DNA from: Chloroflexota bacterium
GTDB taxonomy: Bacteria > Chloroflexota > Limnocylindria > QHBO01
Length of the DNA stretch: 5,457 bases
NCBI GenBank assembly: GCA_031177555.1
Contig: JAPSGM010000143.1
Coordinates: 1 to 5,457, forward strand
Reading direction: 5' to 3'
Made by a program: the position numbers and the translations under genes. Under the pieces are notes generated by a model. That model did no database searches, was not told the DNA's origin, and saw only the letters and a list, made by a program, of their open reading frames with translations. Shown here in pieces: positions 1 through 5,457 of the stretch; within the stretch, counting starts at the first letter, position 1; each line of letters begins with the position of its first letter.

Positions 1-503
1 GGCGGCGGTGGCAGATACGGGCCGAACAGCGCGAAGAACGGAGCCGCGAGCCCATCGGGCGTGAAGGCCGTCATGCCGATGACGCCGCCCGGCCGGCAGA
101 CGCGCACCATCTCGTCGGCCACAGCCTGGTGATCGGGAGCGAAGATCGCCCCGAAGGACGAGGTGACGACGTCAAACTCGTCGTCGCCGAAGGGTAGGGC
201 CTGGGCATCGGCCTCGACCCATTCGAGCTCCACGCCCGCCGCTGCGGCCTCCGCCTTGCCCGCGGGAAAGTTCTCCGGGGTGATGTCGGAGGCGATGACG
301 TTCGCCCCCGTCAGCGCCGCCCGAATGGCCGTGTTGCCGGTCCCTGCCGCCACATCCAGTACCCGATGGCCTGCGGTGATGCCGCAGGCGTCGACGAGCA
401 CCGGGCCAATCTCCCAGACCGTCGCCTTGGCGAACCGGTGGTAGTCGCCGAGCGCCCAAGGGGTGGATGTCGTGCTGCGGGTTGTCGCTTGCTCACCCGT
501 CAT
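1..503 (-). CDS. Class I SAM-dependent methyltransferase (UbiE/Methyltransf_11-like), 3' part missing at window edge
   Basis: This gene starts with ATG at 503 and continues past the left edge, so only 167 codons are visible. Seen directly: a short polar N-terminus, then glycine-rich SAM motif I (VLDVAAGTGNTA, residues 48-59), an acidic residue ending the next strand (ASDITPEN, 71-78; D73 should contact the ribose of SAM), the motif II/III area (EADAQALPFGDDEFDVV, 97-113) and a post-motif helix and turn (VRVCRPGGVIGM, 133-144). This order is typical of UbiE/COQ5-like small-molecule methyltransferases, which are cytoplasmic and usually about 250-280 residues, so roughly 60% is present. The substrate cannot be told from this part. 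The start is well fixed by an excellent ribosome site. It lies 166 bases downstream of the LuxR-type regulator on the same strand, so co-transcription is possible but not shown. The family is secure; a specific role such as quinone methylation is not supported. Confidence 0.93.
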   Translation of the reverse strand, partial: MTGEQATTRSTTSTPWALGDYHRFAKATVWEIGPVLVDACGITAGHRVLDVAAGTGNTAIRAALTGANVIASDITPENFPAGKAEAAAAGVELEWVEADAQALPFGDDEFDVVTSSFGAIFAPDHQAVADEMVRVCRPGGVIGMTAFTPDGLAAPFFALFGPYLPPP

Positions 504-508
504 TGTGG

Positions 509-519
509 ACCTCCTCCTC
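509..519 (-). promoter_or_regulatory. Strong ribosome binding site of the methyltransferase gene
   Basis: On the minus strand these bases read GAGGAGGAGGT, containing a perfect AGGAGGT anti-SD match that ends five bases before the ATG at 503. It fixes the methyltransferase start and suggests efficient translation. It is much the best ribosome site in the window. Confidence 0.85.
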
Positions 520-553
520 AGCTCATCGATGCGCGATCGGGCCGCGAAGTCGA

Positions 554-581
554 GCATCGGATGCGGCGACCGTCGCGATGC
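554..581. repeat. Cluster of short inverted repeats upstream of the methyltransferase
   Basis: Two perfect interrupted palindromes lie side by side: GCATC-G-GATGC at 554-564 and GCGAC-C-GTCGC at 566-576. The second is followed directly by another GATGC (577-581), so an outer pair GCATCG/CGATGC (554-559 and 576-581) also forms. A further GATGC is at 528-532. The cluster begins about 50 bases upstream of the methyltransferase ATG, where an operator or a leader hairpin could sit. Such short dyads also arise by chance in GC-rich DNA, so function is only a suggestion. Confidence 0.3.
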
Positions 582-669
582 CATGCAAGGGACGGTAGGC
601 CCCTCGGGCACGCGTACGCTTCGCCGATGTCGGCCATTGCGATTGCCGATCTCGGATTGCCCGTCCTGG

Positions 670-2460
670 CTATGGCGCCTCGTATGGGAGGAGCCCCGAG
701 CGTGCAGCCAGCGCCGCGGCCGCTGACCTCGATGGCACGTCCAGCTTGCGAAGCAGGTTCGTCACGTGCCGGTGCACGGTGTGCTCGCTGACGACGAGGT
801 GTGCGGCGATCTGGCGGTTCGTCCAGCCCAGGGCCACGAAGCGAAGCACTTCGCGCTCGCGCGGGGTGATCGGCAGTGCCTGCGGTGCGCGGCTGCGGCT
901 CACGTCGCGTCGTCCGATTAGCTGCCTGGCCAGTGCCACCGCCTGCTCGGCGCCAAGCGCCTCGAGGCCCCTCAGCGCGACTCGCGCCTCGGCCTCTGCG
1001 CTCTCCGGCCGGCCCATGGCGACGAGCACGGTCGCAAGGTCGAGGCGCGCGGTAAGTGCGTCGAACACAGCCCCGGACCGTTCGAAGCCGCTGACGGCAT
1101 CTTCCAGCGCGCGGCGCGCGCGATCGTGATCCCCGCGCGCCGTGGCGAGCAGCCCTTCCGCGACCAGGGCGCCGGCGCGCATCGGCGACGTGTCGGCGCG
1201 CTCGGCCGTCGCCATGAGATCCGAGGCTGCCGATGCAGCCTCGGCCAGATCTCCGCGCGCCGCCCGCGCGCGAACGAGCAGTTCGAGCGCCGGTGCGACC
1301 TGCGGACTGCCCTCGGGCATCTGGCGCACGCATCGCTCTGCGAGCTCGATCGCGCGCCCGTCGAGGCCGCGATCGAGGGCGAGACGCGCCTGGCACAGCC
1401 GGCTGCCCAGGCTGTCACCAGCCCGGACGAGCAGTGCAGCCGCCTCGTCCAGCCGGCCCTGCCGCCGCCGGAGCTCGGCCAGCCAACCGAGGGCATCGCC
1501 AGCCATCGCGGGACGGGAGCGTTCGTACGCCTCGATGGCCTTGAGGATCTCAGCCTCCGCATCGGCCCAGCGGCCGCGGCTGAGATGAACGGCGCCGTAG
1601 TGGGAGCGACAGAAGCCAAGCATATACCGGCTCTCATGGCGCTCGGCGAACTCCGCGATGCGATCGCTCCAGTCGTATGCCCTCTGGTAGTCGCGTACGT
1701 CCAGGCAGGAGCTGACGAGGAAGCAGAAGGCCCAGGCACACGAGATGGGAACCGACGCTTCCCCCTCGAGCGCCGTGGCCGTTGCCTCGTCGAGGCAGCG
1801 CATGCCATCCGCAACCCGGGTGCTCGCCACGAGCGCGCTTCCCTCGAGTGCGAGCCCGAGCATCTCGAGGTCGGCAATTCTGAACCGGCGGCCGGTCTCG
1901 GCGGCTTCCCTGGCTCGCACCATCGCGGTCGCGACGTCGCCCGTCGTCATCGCGAGATAACCCTCCTGGAACGCCAGCCATCCATGCTCCGGGGCCGGCT
2001 CCACCTCCTTGAGGAGCCGACCCGCGCGACGCAGCCAGCCGCTCGCCACCGCCACCGCGCCGTTGAAGTCAAGATGGTCGATCGCCAACCAGATCGCCAT
2101 GCGGGCGGCATCGGTCGTCTGCCGCCGTTGGCGGTAGAGGCGATACGCCCGGTCGCGACTGTCGAAGACGAGCGCCGCATCGTCCAGCCACCACCCGGCC
2201 CAGCTCAGGCCCTCCAGCGCAGCGGGCACCTCGTGCTTGCGCAGCGCGGCCTCGAAACTCTGTTTCGCGTCCGTCCAACGGCTCTCTGCCAGGGCCCGAA
2301 TCCCAGCATCGAGCAGGGCAGCGTGTGTGTTGCTCCGCACCTCCTGATTCTCAGGGTCGGCGCAAATGGCGCGCCTCCACAGATCGGCATTTTCCCGTAG
2401 GGCTCCCACCTTCCAGCGATAGGTCCCTGAGCGCCCGTACCGCACTCGTCTGGATTCCAC
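670..2460 (-). CDS. LuxR-family transcriptional regulator with long TPR-type helical region
   Basis: A cytoplasmic DNA-binding regulator of up to 596 residues. The C-terminus carries a classic LuxR/GerE helix-turn-helix (about 529-590): the entry motif ITPREREVLRFVALGWTNRQ is followed by recognition-helix residues SEHTVHRHV (558-566) and the closing KLDVPSR (572-578). Residues about 48-515 are alpha-helical and rich in Ala, Leu and Arg, with TPR-like pairs such as ALAESRWTDAKQSFEAAL (56-73), LSRGRWADAEAEILKAI (293-309) and RRRQGRLDEAAALL (331-344). No Walker A motif is visible, so this is not a full MalT/LAL regulator with an NTPase; the TPR part probably senses a protein or ligand. The start is uncertain: GTG at 2460 is the first possible codon after an in-frame stop at 2478-2476, but no good ribosome site precedes it. 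GTG at 2340 (residue 41) would begin just before the first TPR and leave room for a divergent promoter. It is divergent from the small exported protein gene. Confidence 0.9.
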   Translation of the reverse strand: MESRRVRYGRSGTYRWKVGALRENADLWRRAICADPENQEVRSNTHAALLDAGIRALAESRWTDAKQSFEAALRKHEVPAALEGLSWAGWWLDDAALVFDSRDRAYRLYRQRRQTTDAARMAIWLAIDHLDFNGAVAVASGWLRRAGRLLKEVEPAPEHGWLAFQEGYLAMTTGDVATAMVRAREAAETGRRFRIADLEMLGLALEGSALVASTRVADGMRCLDEATATALEGEASVPISCAWAFCFLVSSCLDVRDYQRAYDWSDRIAEFAERHESRYMLGFCRSHYGAVHLSRGRWADAEAEILKAIEAYERSRPAMAGDALGWLAELRRRQGRLDEAAALLVRAGDSLGSRLCQARLALDRGLDGRAIELAERCVRQMPEGSPQVAPALELLVRARAARGDLAEAASAASDLMATAERADTSPMRAGALVAEGLLATARGDHDRARRALEDAVSGFERSGAVFDALTARLDLATVLVAMGRPESAEAEARVALRGLEALGAEQAVALARQLIGRRDVSRSRAPQALPITPREREVLRFVALGWTNRQIAAHLVVSEHTVHRHVTNLLRKLDVPSRSAAAALAARSGLLPYEAP

Positions 2461-2483
2461 CGCCCATAACGACTCTCACCCGC

Positions 2484-2488
2484 AGGAG
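2484..2488 (+). promoter_or_regulatory. Ribosome binding site that questions the start of the exported protein
   Basis: AGGAG sits here, only one base before the ATG at 2490 but seven bases before an in-frame TTG at 2496. Normal spacing favours the TTG, which would shorten the signal peptide by two residues. Either start gives a working signal peptide. Confidence 0.5.
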
Positions 2489-2489
2489 A

Positions 2490-2891
2490 ATGATTTTGAT
2501 CCGACATGCCCTCATCAGCTTCGGAGCGGCGGCTCTTCTGACCGTCGTGGTAGCCGGGACGGCGCTCGGTGCGCATTGCGTGAACGAAAGCAAGCCCGAA
2601 GGCGCAGGCGTTCGCGGGACCGTGCTCATCAACCCGCTGACCGAGGAAGCGACGTTCATCGGCGCCAACCCTGGTGGCCGGCTGCCGGGTGGATTTGCCG
2701 ATGTCTACATCGACCTCGACCTGTCCGGAACGCTGACCCCCGCCGACCTCCAGGTCGAAGGTGACATCTTCCTCGTGGCCAACCACAGCCATAAGGCCAA
2801 CCCAGCACAAGGCATCCCGTCGGTGCTCCCGCCGGTCTTGGCGGGATCCGATCCCGGGGGGGACGGCCACGGCGTCGGCGTCGCTGACTGA
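2490..2891 (+). CDS. Small exported protein of unknown function with EF-hand-like acidic loop
   Basis: A 133-residue protein that I cannot assign to a named family. Residues 1-27 form a signal peptide: a basic residue at 5, a hydrophobic core through about 23, and a likely cut after ALG (25-27) or one residue later. The only mature cysteine is C30; the residues before it do not make a lipobox, so a soluble secreted form is more likely than a lipoprotein. The mature part is rich in Gly, Pro and beta-type residues. Residues 75-86 read DLDLSGTLTPAD, with D1, D3, S5, T7, T9 and D12 placed as in an EF-hand calcium loop, although the flanks look like strands rather than helices. A polar NHSHKANP stretch (98-105) and a Gly/Asp-rich tail follow. 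It is divergent from the LuxR-type regulator, only 29 bases away if that gene starts at 2460, so it could be its target. Coding is supported by the signal peptide, GC-rich third positions and the ribosome site. Confidence 0.75.
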   Translation: MILIRHALISFGAAALLTVVVAGTALGAHCVNESKPEGAGVRGTVLINPLTEEATFIGANPGGRLPGGFADVYIDLDLSGTLTPADLQVEGDIFLVANHSHKANPAQGIPSVLPPVLAGSDPGGDGHGVGVAD

Positions 2892-3234
2892 CGACCGACG
2901 TCCGCATCCTGCGGTCCCGTGCCATCTCGGCGCGGGGCCTTCGGTATCCGGGACGCGCTAGGCGCAGACGCCTGATCCGGGCGGGTCGTGGTCCGCGGCT
3001 TCGGTGAGCAGCGTGACCTACTCGCAGTGGCGCTGCTGGTCGGCGAGCAGGGCGCCCACTCGCGGGGAGCGCATCCGCGTCGACGCGCGGGTAGTCGATG
3101 GATCGGGCCAGCTCAACGGCAGCCGTGCCGTGGCGCGGCCATCGACGAGGATGACCCCGGGCCCGCGTCGACCGTATAGTCTGAAGCTCGTCACACCGCG
3201 GCCCGCCCGGACCGCACGCTCGGCGGGGGTCGGA
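2892..3234. other. Gene-free stretch between two plus-strand genes
   Basis: No convincing gene is seen in these 343 bases. It holds a small hairpin (AGGCG-CAGA-CGCCT, 2960-2973) without a T-run, so it is a poor intrinsic terminator for the exported protein gene. A possible promoter for the next gene is at 3151-3180. The plus frame is open upstream of 3235, as far as a start at 3004, but that part has an Arg/Ser/Pro-rich composition unlike a folded protein and contains the putative promoter, so I do not count it as coding. The minus strand has a weak frame ending at 3018 that may be a decayed gene; it is treated under findings. Confidence 0.5.
3151..3180 (+). promoter_or_regulatory. Putative sigma70-type promoter for the 111-residue protein
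   Basis: A -10-like TATAGT at 3175-3180 (five of six consensus bases) lies 18 bases after a -35-like ATGACC at 3151-3156 (four of six). Transcription would begin near 3187, leaving a leader of about 48 bases before the ATG at 3235. The AT-rich hexamer stands out in a very GC-rich region. It supports the inner start over the longer open frame. Confidence 0.4.
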
Positions 3235-3570
3235 ATGCAGAATCGGGAAGCAGGCGCCGTGGGACGCATCGATGCTCTGACCCATCTGGCCTCGCTGGCG
3301 GGCGAGACGCTGCTGGCGCCGTCGGATGGCTCGCCGAACCGGATCCTGGGGGTCACCCGGGACACCGTCTACGTCATGACCCACGGCTCGCCGCTGGGAG
3401 AGCCGATTCCGGTGGCGGAGGTGCAGGCCGCCTTCGATCGCCTGTCCGCTGGAGAGGAGGTGCCGCTCTCCGTGGCCGCGCTCGGCGATCACGCCGCCTT
3501 CATCGGCGCCGCGATGCTGTCGCTGCCGGACGTGGAGCTGCTCCAGGCGCCGACCCGCGTTCGGCTCTAG
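3235..3570 (+). CDS. Hypothetical protein, 111 residues, possible DNA-binding-type accessory domain
   Basis: I do not recognise this gene with certainty. The ATG at 3235 follows a G-rich stretch (GGGGGTCGGA) that can act as a ribosome site, and a promoter-like element lies just upstream. Third codon positions are strongly G/C, especially after 3270, supporting coding. No signal peptide or membrane segment is seen, so it should be cytoplasmic. Layout: a helix (about 12-22, RIDALTHLASL), a beta-rich part (22-55, with ETLLAPSDGSP and a GVTRDTVYVMTHG strand pair), then an amphipathic helix (about 58-69, AEVQAAFDRLSA) and a second helical segment (GDHAAFIGAAMLSL, about 83-96) before a short basic end. 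The pattern recalls small domains that accompany restriction-type nucleases (such as the head domain of ScoMcrA-like enzymes), but this is a resemblance from memory only. It converges on the subtilase gene, and the two stop codons share CTAG. Confidence 0.65.
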   Translation: MQNREAGAVGRIDALTHLASLAGETLLAPSDGSPNRILGVTRDTVYVMTHGSPLGEPIPVAEVQAAFDRLSAGEEVPLSVAALGDHAAFIGAAMLSLPDVELLQAPTRVRL

Positions 3571-5360
3571 AAGCTCACCGCGACTGCGCTCGAGCAGGTT
3601 GACGTTCCGGCGTTGCACACCCGATAGGTGAACGATCCGCTACCGCGCGCGCCGGTGTTGTCGAGGTGGCCGCCGTCGTTCGCCGTGGTCGCGATCAACG
3701 CCCCGTCACGGTAGACATCAACGGTGGAGCCTGATGCCCCCGACCACGCCAGGTCGACGTGGACCACCCCGCGGACCTTGGCCGAGGTCGCGCTCAGCGT
3801 GATCTCGCTCGGTGGCGGGGCAGCATCGACCCTGACTGTCACGGTCGCGGTGTTGCTGGCGGCCTGGCCATCGGTCGCCTGGTAGGTGAAGGTGTCGGTC
3901 CCGGTGAAGCCGGCGTCGGGCTCATACCTGATGGTGCCGTCAGCATGGGCGGAAGCGCTGCCGGACGCCGGATCGCTGACGGCTGTCGGGGACAGCAGGT
4001 CGCCGTCCGGATCGCTGTCGTTGGCCAGCACGTCGATGGTCACGGCCGATCCCGCCACCGTCGACGCCGAGTCGTCGGAGGCGACCGGGGCCTGGTTCTC
4101 ATCGCCGCCGCCGGTCCCGGCCAGTGCGGCCTCGGCGTCCACCAGGCCGAAGCCGTAGAGCGAGTCCCGGCCCGCCGTGCCCAGGTCGCGGGCGGCGTCG
4201 GTCATCCGCTGGCGGACCTCGTTCGCGACGCCGTACAGCCTGTCGGCGTCGGTCACGGCGCCCGCGCCCATGAGCAGTGCCGCCACGCCGGCCACGTGCG
4301 GTGACGACATCGACGTGCCGGAGCCGTACTTGTAGTGGCAGGTCTCGGTGGTGCCGTTCGTGTCGAGGTCCTGGCAGACCGGCTGCGGATCGCGATAGCT
4401 GGTGGACATGTTCGCCGGCCAGGTGGAGAAGACCGACACGCCCGGTGCGCTCAGCTCAACCTTGTCGCCGGTCGACGACCAGCAGGCGCGCTGGTCGGAC
4501 GCGTCGGTGGCCGCCACCGCGATCACGCTGGTGAACAGGGCCGGGTACGAGATGTTCGTTCCCTTGCCGTTGCAGCGGCCGCTGTTCCCGGCCGCCGCCA
4601 CGAGCAGCACGCCGGACTCGTAGGCGCGCAGCATCGCATCCTCCGCCACGCTCGAGTAGTCGCCGCGGCCGATGCTCATGTTGACCACCTGCGCCGTCGG
4701 CGTGCCCTCGTTCCAGATGTCCTCGATGGCGGCGATGTGGCGGCTCCACGACCCGACCCCGCCGGAGTCCAGCGTCTTGTAGGCGACGACCGTGGCAGCG
4801 GGTGCCACGCCGACCACGCCATCGGTCGTGCCGTTGATGGCGGCGGCGATCGTGCCGGACACGTGCGTGCCGTGGCCGTAGTCGTCATCGGCGTTGGGGG
4901 AGTTGGCGACGTAGTTCCAGCCGTGCTGGCAGTTCGCCGCCAGCTCGACGTGGTCGCAGTCGATGCCGCTGTCGATGACCGCCACACGCACGCCCTCCCC
5001 GGTGTGACCGGCCCGGTGCGCGGCGTCCGCCCGAACCCTCCCGACGCCCCAGTCGTGGGTGGCCCGGTATTCGAGCGCGTACAGCAGACCGTCGGGTTCG
5101 ATCAGCTCGACACGCGGGTTATGCGCGAGGGCCTCGACCGCGTTCAGCGGAAGCGTGGCGGCCACGGCCGGCACGATGCGGAATTGGCGCGAGATGCTGC
5201 CACCGTGTCCGCGGACGAGAGCCAGGTCGGCCGATGTCGGGGGCGAAGCGAACCGGATCAGCACGTCCAGTCGAGCGGGTGACTGGGCGCCGACGGGCCC
5301 GGCCAGCAGTGTGAGTGTCAGGCAGGTGGTGAAGGCCACCGAGACCAGGCGCCGAATCAT
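3567..5360 (-). CDS. Secreted subtilisin-like serine protease (S8) with cadherin-like and FN3-like C-terminal domains
   Basis: A complete extracellular endopeptidase precursor of 597 residues. Residues 1-25 are a signal peptide (MIRR, hydrophobic core, cut after VGA). Residues about 31-95 look like an I9 inhibitor propeptide that folds and guards the enzyme. The catalytic domain (about 103-415) has the full set: Asp130 in VAVIDSGID, His163 in GHGTHVSGT, oxyanion Asn259 in AAGNSG and Ser350 in GTSMSSPHVAG. A domain of the cadherin-like/Big_9 kind follows (about 422-511, starting NQAPVASDDS, with NDSDPDGD), then an FN3-like end domain (about 518-597) of the type often seen on subtilases. The mature part has eight cysteines in nearby pairs (135/144, 263/293, 329/341, 582/589), fitting four disulfides outside the cell. 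The start at 5360 has GGGGAG four bases upstream and gives a normal signal peptide; ATG at 5396 adds 12 residues but has only a G-run directly before it. It probably serves nutrient proteolysis. Confidence 0.96.
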   Translation of the reverse strand: MIRRLVSVAFTTCLTLTLLAGPVGAQSPARLDVLIRFASPPTSADLALVRGHGGSISRQFRIVPAVAATLPLNAVEALAHNPRVELIEPDGLLYALEYRATHDWGVGRVRADAAHRAGHTGEGVRVAVIDSGIDCDHVELAANCQHGWNYVANSPNADDDYGHGTHVSGTIAAAINGTTDGVVGVAPAATVVAYKTLDSGGVGSWSRHIAAIEDIWNEGTPTAQVVNMSIGRGDYSSVAEDAMLRAYESGVLLVAAAGNSGRCNGKGTNISYPALFTSVIAVAATDASDQRACWSSTGDKVELSAPGVSVFSTWPANMSTSYRDPQPVCQDLDTNGTTETCHYKYGSGTSMSSPHVAGVAALLMGAGAVTDADRLYGVANEVRQRMTDAARDLGTAGRDSLYGFGLVDAEAALAGTGGGDENQAPVASDDSASTVAGSAVTIDVLANDSDPDGDLLSPTAVSDPASGSASAHADGTIRYEPDAGFTGTDTFTYQATDGQAASNTATVTVRVDAAPPPSEITLSATSAKVRGVVHVDLAWSGASGSTVDVYRDGALIATTANDGGHLDNTGARGSGSFTYRVCNAGTSTCSSAVAVSF

Positions 5361-5420
5361 GCGTCTCCCCACAGCGTCTCGGGTGCCGTGGAACATCCCC
5401 CGCGACCGGCCGAGATGGGG

Positions 5421-5448
5421 AGTGTATGTGGTCGTTGCCCGATGTCAA
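5421..5448 (-). promoter_or_regulatory. Putative sigma70-type promoter of the subtilase gene
   Basis: Read on the minus strand, a perfect -35 TTGACA (5448-5443) is followed after 16 bases by TACACT (5426-5421), which matches four of six -10 bases. Transcription would begin near 5414, giving a leader of about 54 bases to the start at 5360 or 18 to the one at 5396. It is the best promoter match in the window and suggests the protease is transcribed on its own. Confidence 0.55.
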
Positions 5449-5457
5449 CGGCTGCCC

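Noticed and set aside
623..661. Small inverted and direct repeats (GCCGA-TG-TCGGC, two GATTGCC copies 14 bases apart) just after the regulator stop.
   Set aside because: Stems are four to five pairs with no T-run, so a terminator is not supported, and the repeats are within what GC-rich DNA gives by chance.
1126..2400. A long plus-strand open frame of 424 codons opposite the regulator.
   Set aside because: It is antisense to a gene with a clear LuxR helix-turn-helix and TPR region; its product has no recognisable motif and a low-complexity Arg/Ala/Pro make-up typical of GC-rich shadow frames.
2571..2579. Cys30 of the exported protein as a lipoprotein lipobox cysteine.
   Set aside because: The residues before it are LGAH; histidine at the position just before cysteine does not fit the lipobox, so lipidation is unlikely.
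2856..2862. Run of seven G near the end of the exported protein as a frameshift site or sequencing error.
   Set aside because: The existing frame across the run gives a sensible Gly/Asp-rich tail and a nearby stop; the alternative frame gives a random-looking tail.
2960..2973. Hairpin AGGCG-CAGA-CGCCT as a terminator of the exported protein gene.
   Set aside because: The stem is only five pairs and no T-run follows, so it does not meet the usual form of an intrinsic terminator.
2656..3618. A minus-strand open frame of 320 codons spanning parts of three other loci.
   Set aside because: It overlaps two plus-strand genes with better coding signs and shows only an Arg-rich product without motifs.
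4335..5282. A plus-strand open frame of 315 codons opposite the protease.
   Set aside because: The minus strand encodes an intact subtilase with every catalytic residue; the plus frame is rich in Gly, Val, Arg and His with no domain pattern.

Overview
This is a GC-rich (about two thirds G+C by eye), gene-dense bacterial window with strong G/C preference at third codon positions and Shine-Dalgarno-type ribosome sites. No taxonomic marker is present. The mix of a TPR-LuxR regulator, a UbiE-like methyltransferase, a multidomain secreted subtilase and a small exported protein of unknown function would suit an environmental Chloroflexota or Actinomycetota genome; this is inference from style, not proof.

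Layout from left to right. (1) Positions 503 to 1, minus strand: the first 167 codons of a class I SAM-dependent methyltransferase that runs off the left edge, preceded by a very strong ribosome site. (2) 504-669: a short intergenic stretch with a cluster of small inverted repeats. (3) 670-2460, minus: a large transcriptional regulator with a long TPR-type helical region and a C-terminal LuxR/GerE helix-turn-helix. (4) 2490-2891, plus, divergent from the regulator: a 133-residue exported protein with a signal peptide and an EF-hand-like Asp-rich loop. (5) 2892-3234: a gene-free stretch with a possible promoter at its right end and a weak, possibly decayed, minus-strand reading frame. (6) 3235-3570, plus: a 111-residue cytoplasmic protein of unknown function. 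(7) 3567-5360 (or 5396), minus: a complete secreted S8 subtilase with signal peptide, I9-type propeptide, full catalytic set, a cadherin-like/Big_9-type domain and a C-terminal FN3-like domain, with a good sigma70-type promoter at the right edge. Genes 6 and 7 converge and share the four bases CTAG at their stop codons.

How the genes relate: the regulator and the methyltransferase are co-directional and could be co-transcribed, although 166 bases separate them. The regulator and the small exported protein are divergent and very close, which is a common layout for a regulator and its target. The subtilase looks like a self-contained secretion unit. I see no mobile element with ends, no RNA gene, no CRISPR array and no clear novel multi-gene system. 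The most interesting items are the two small unknown proteins and the disulfide-bracketed acidic loop beside the protease active-site serine.
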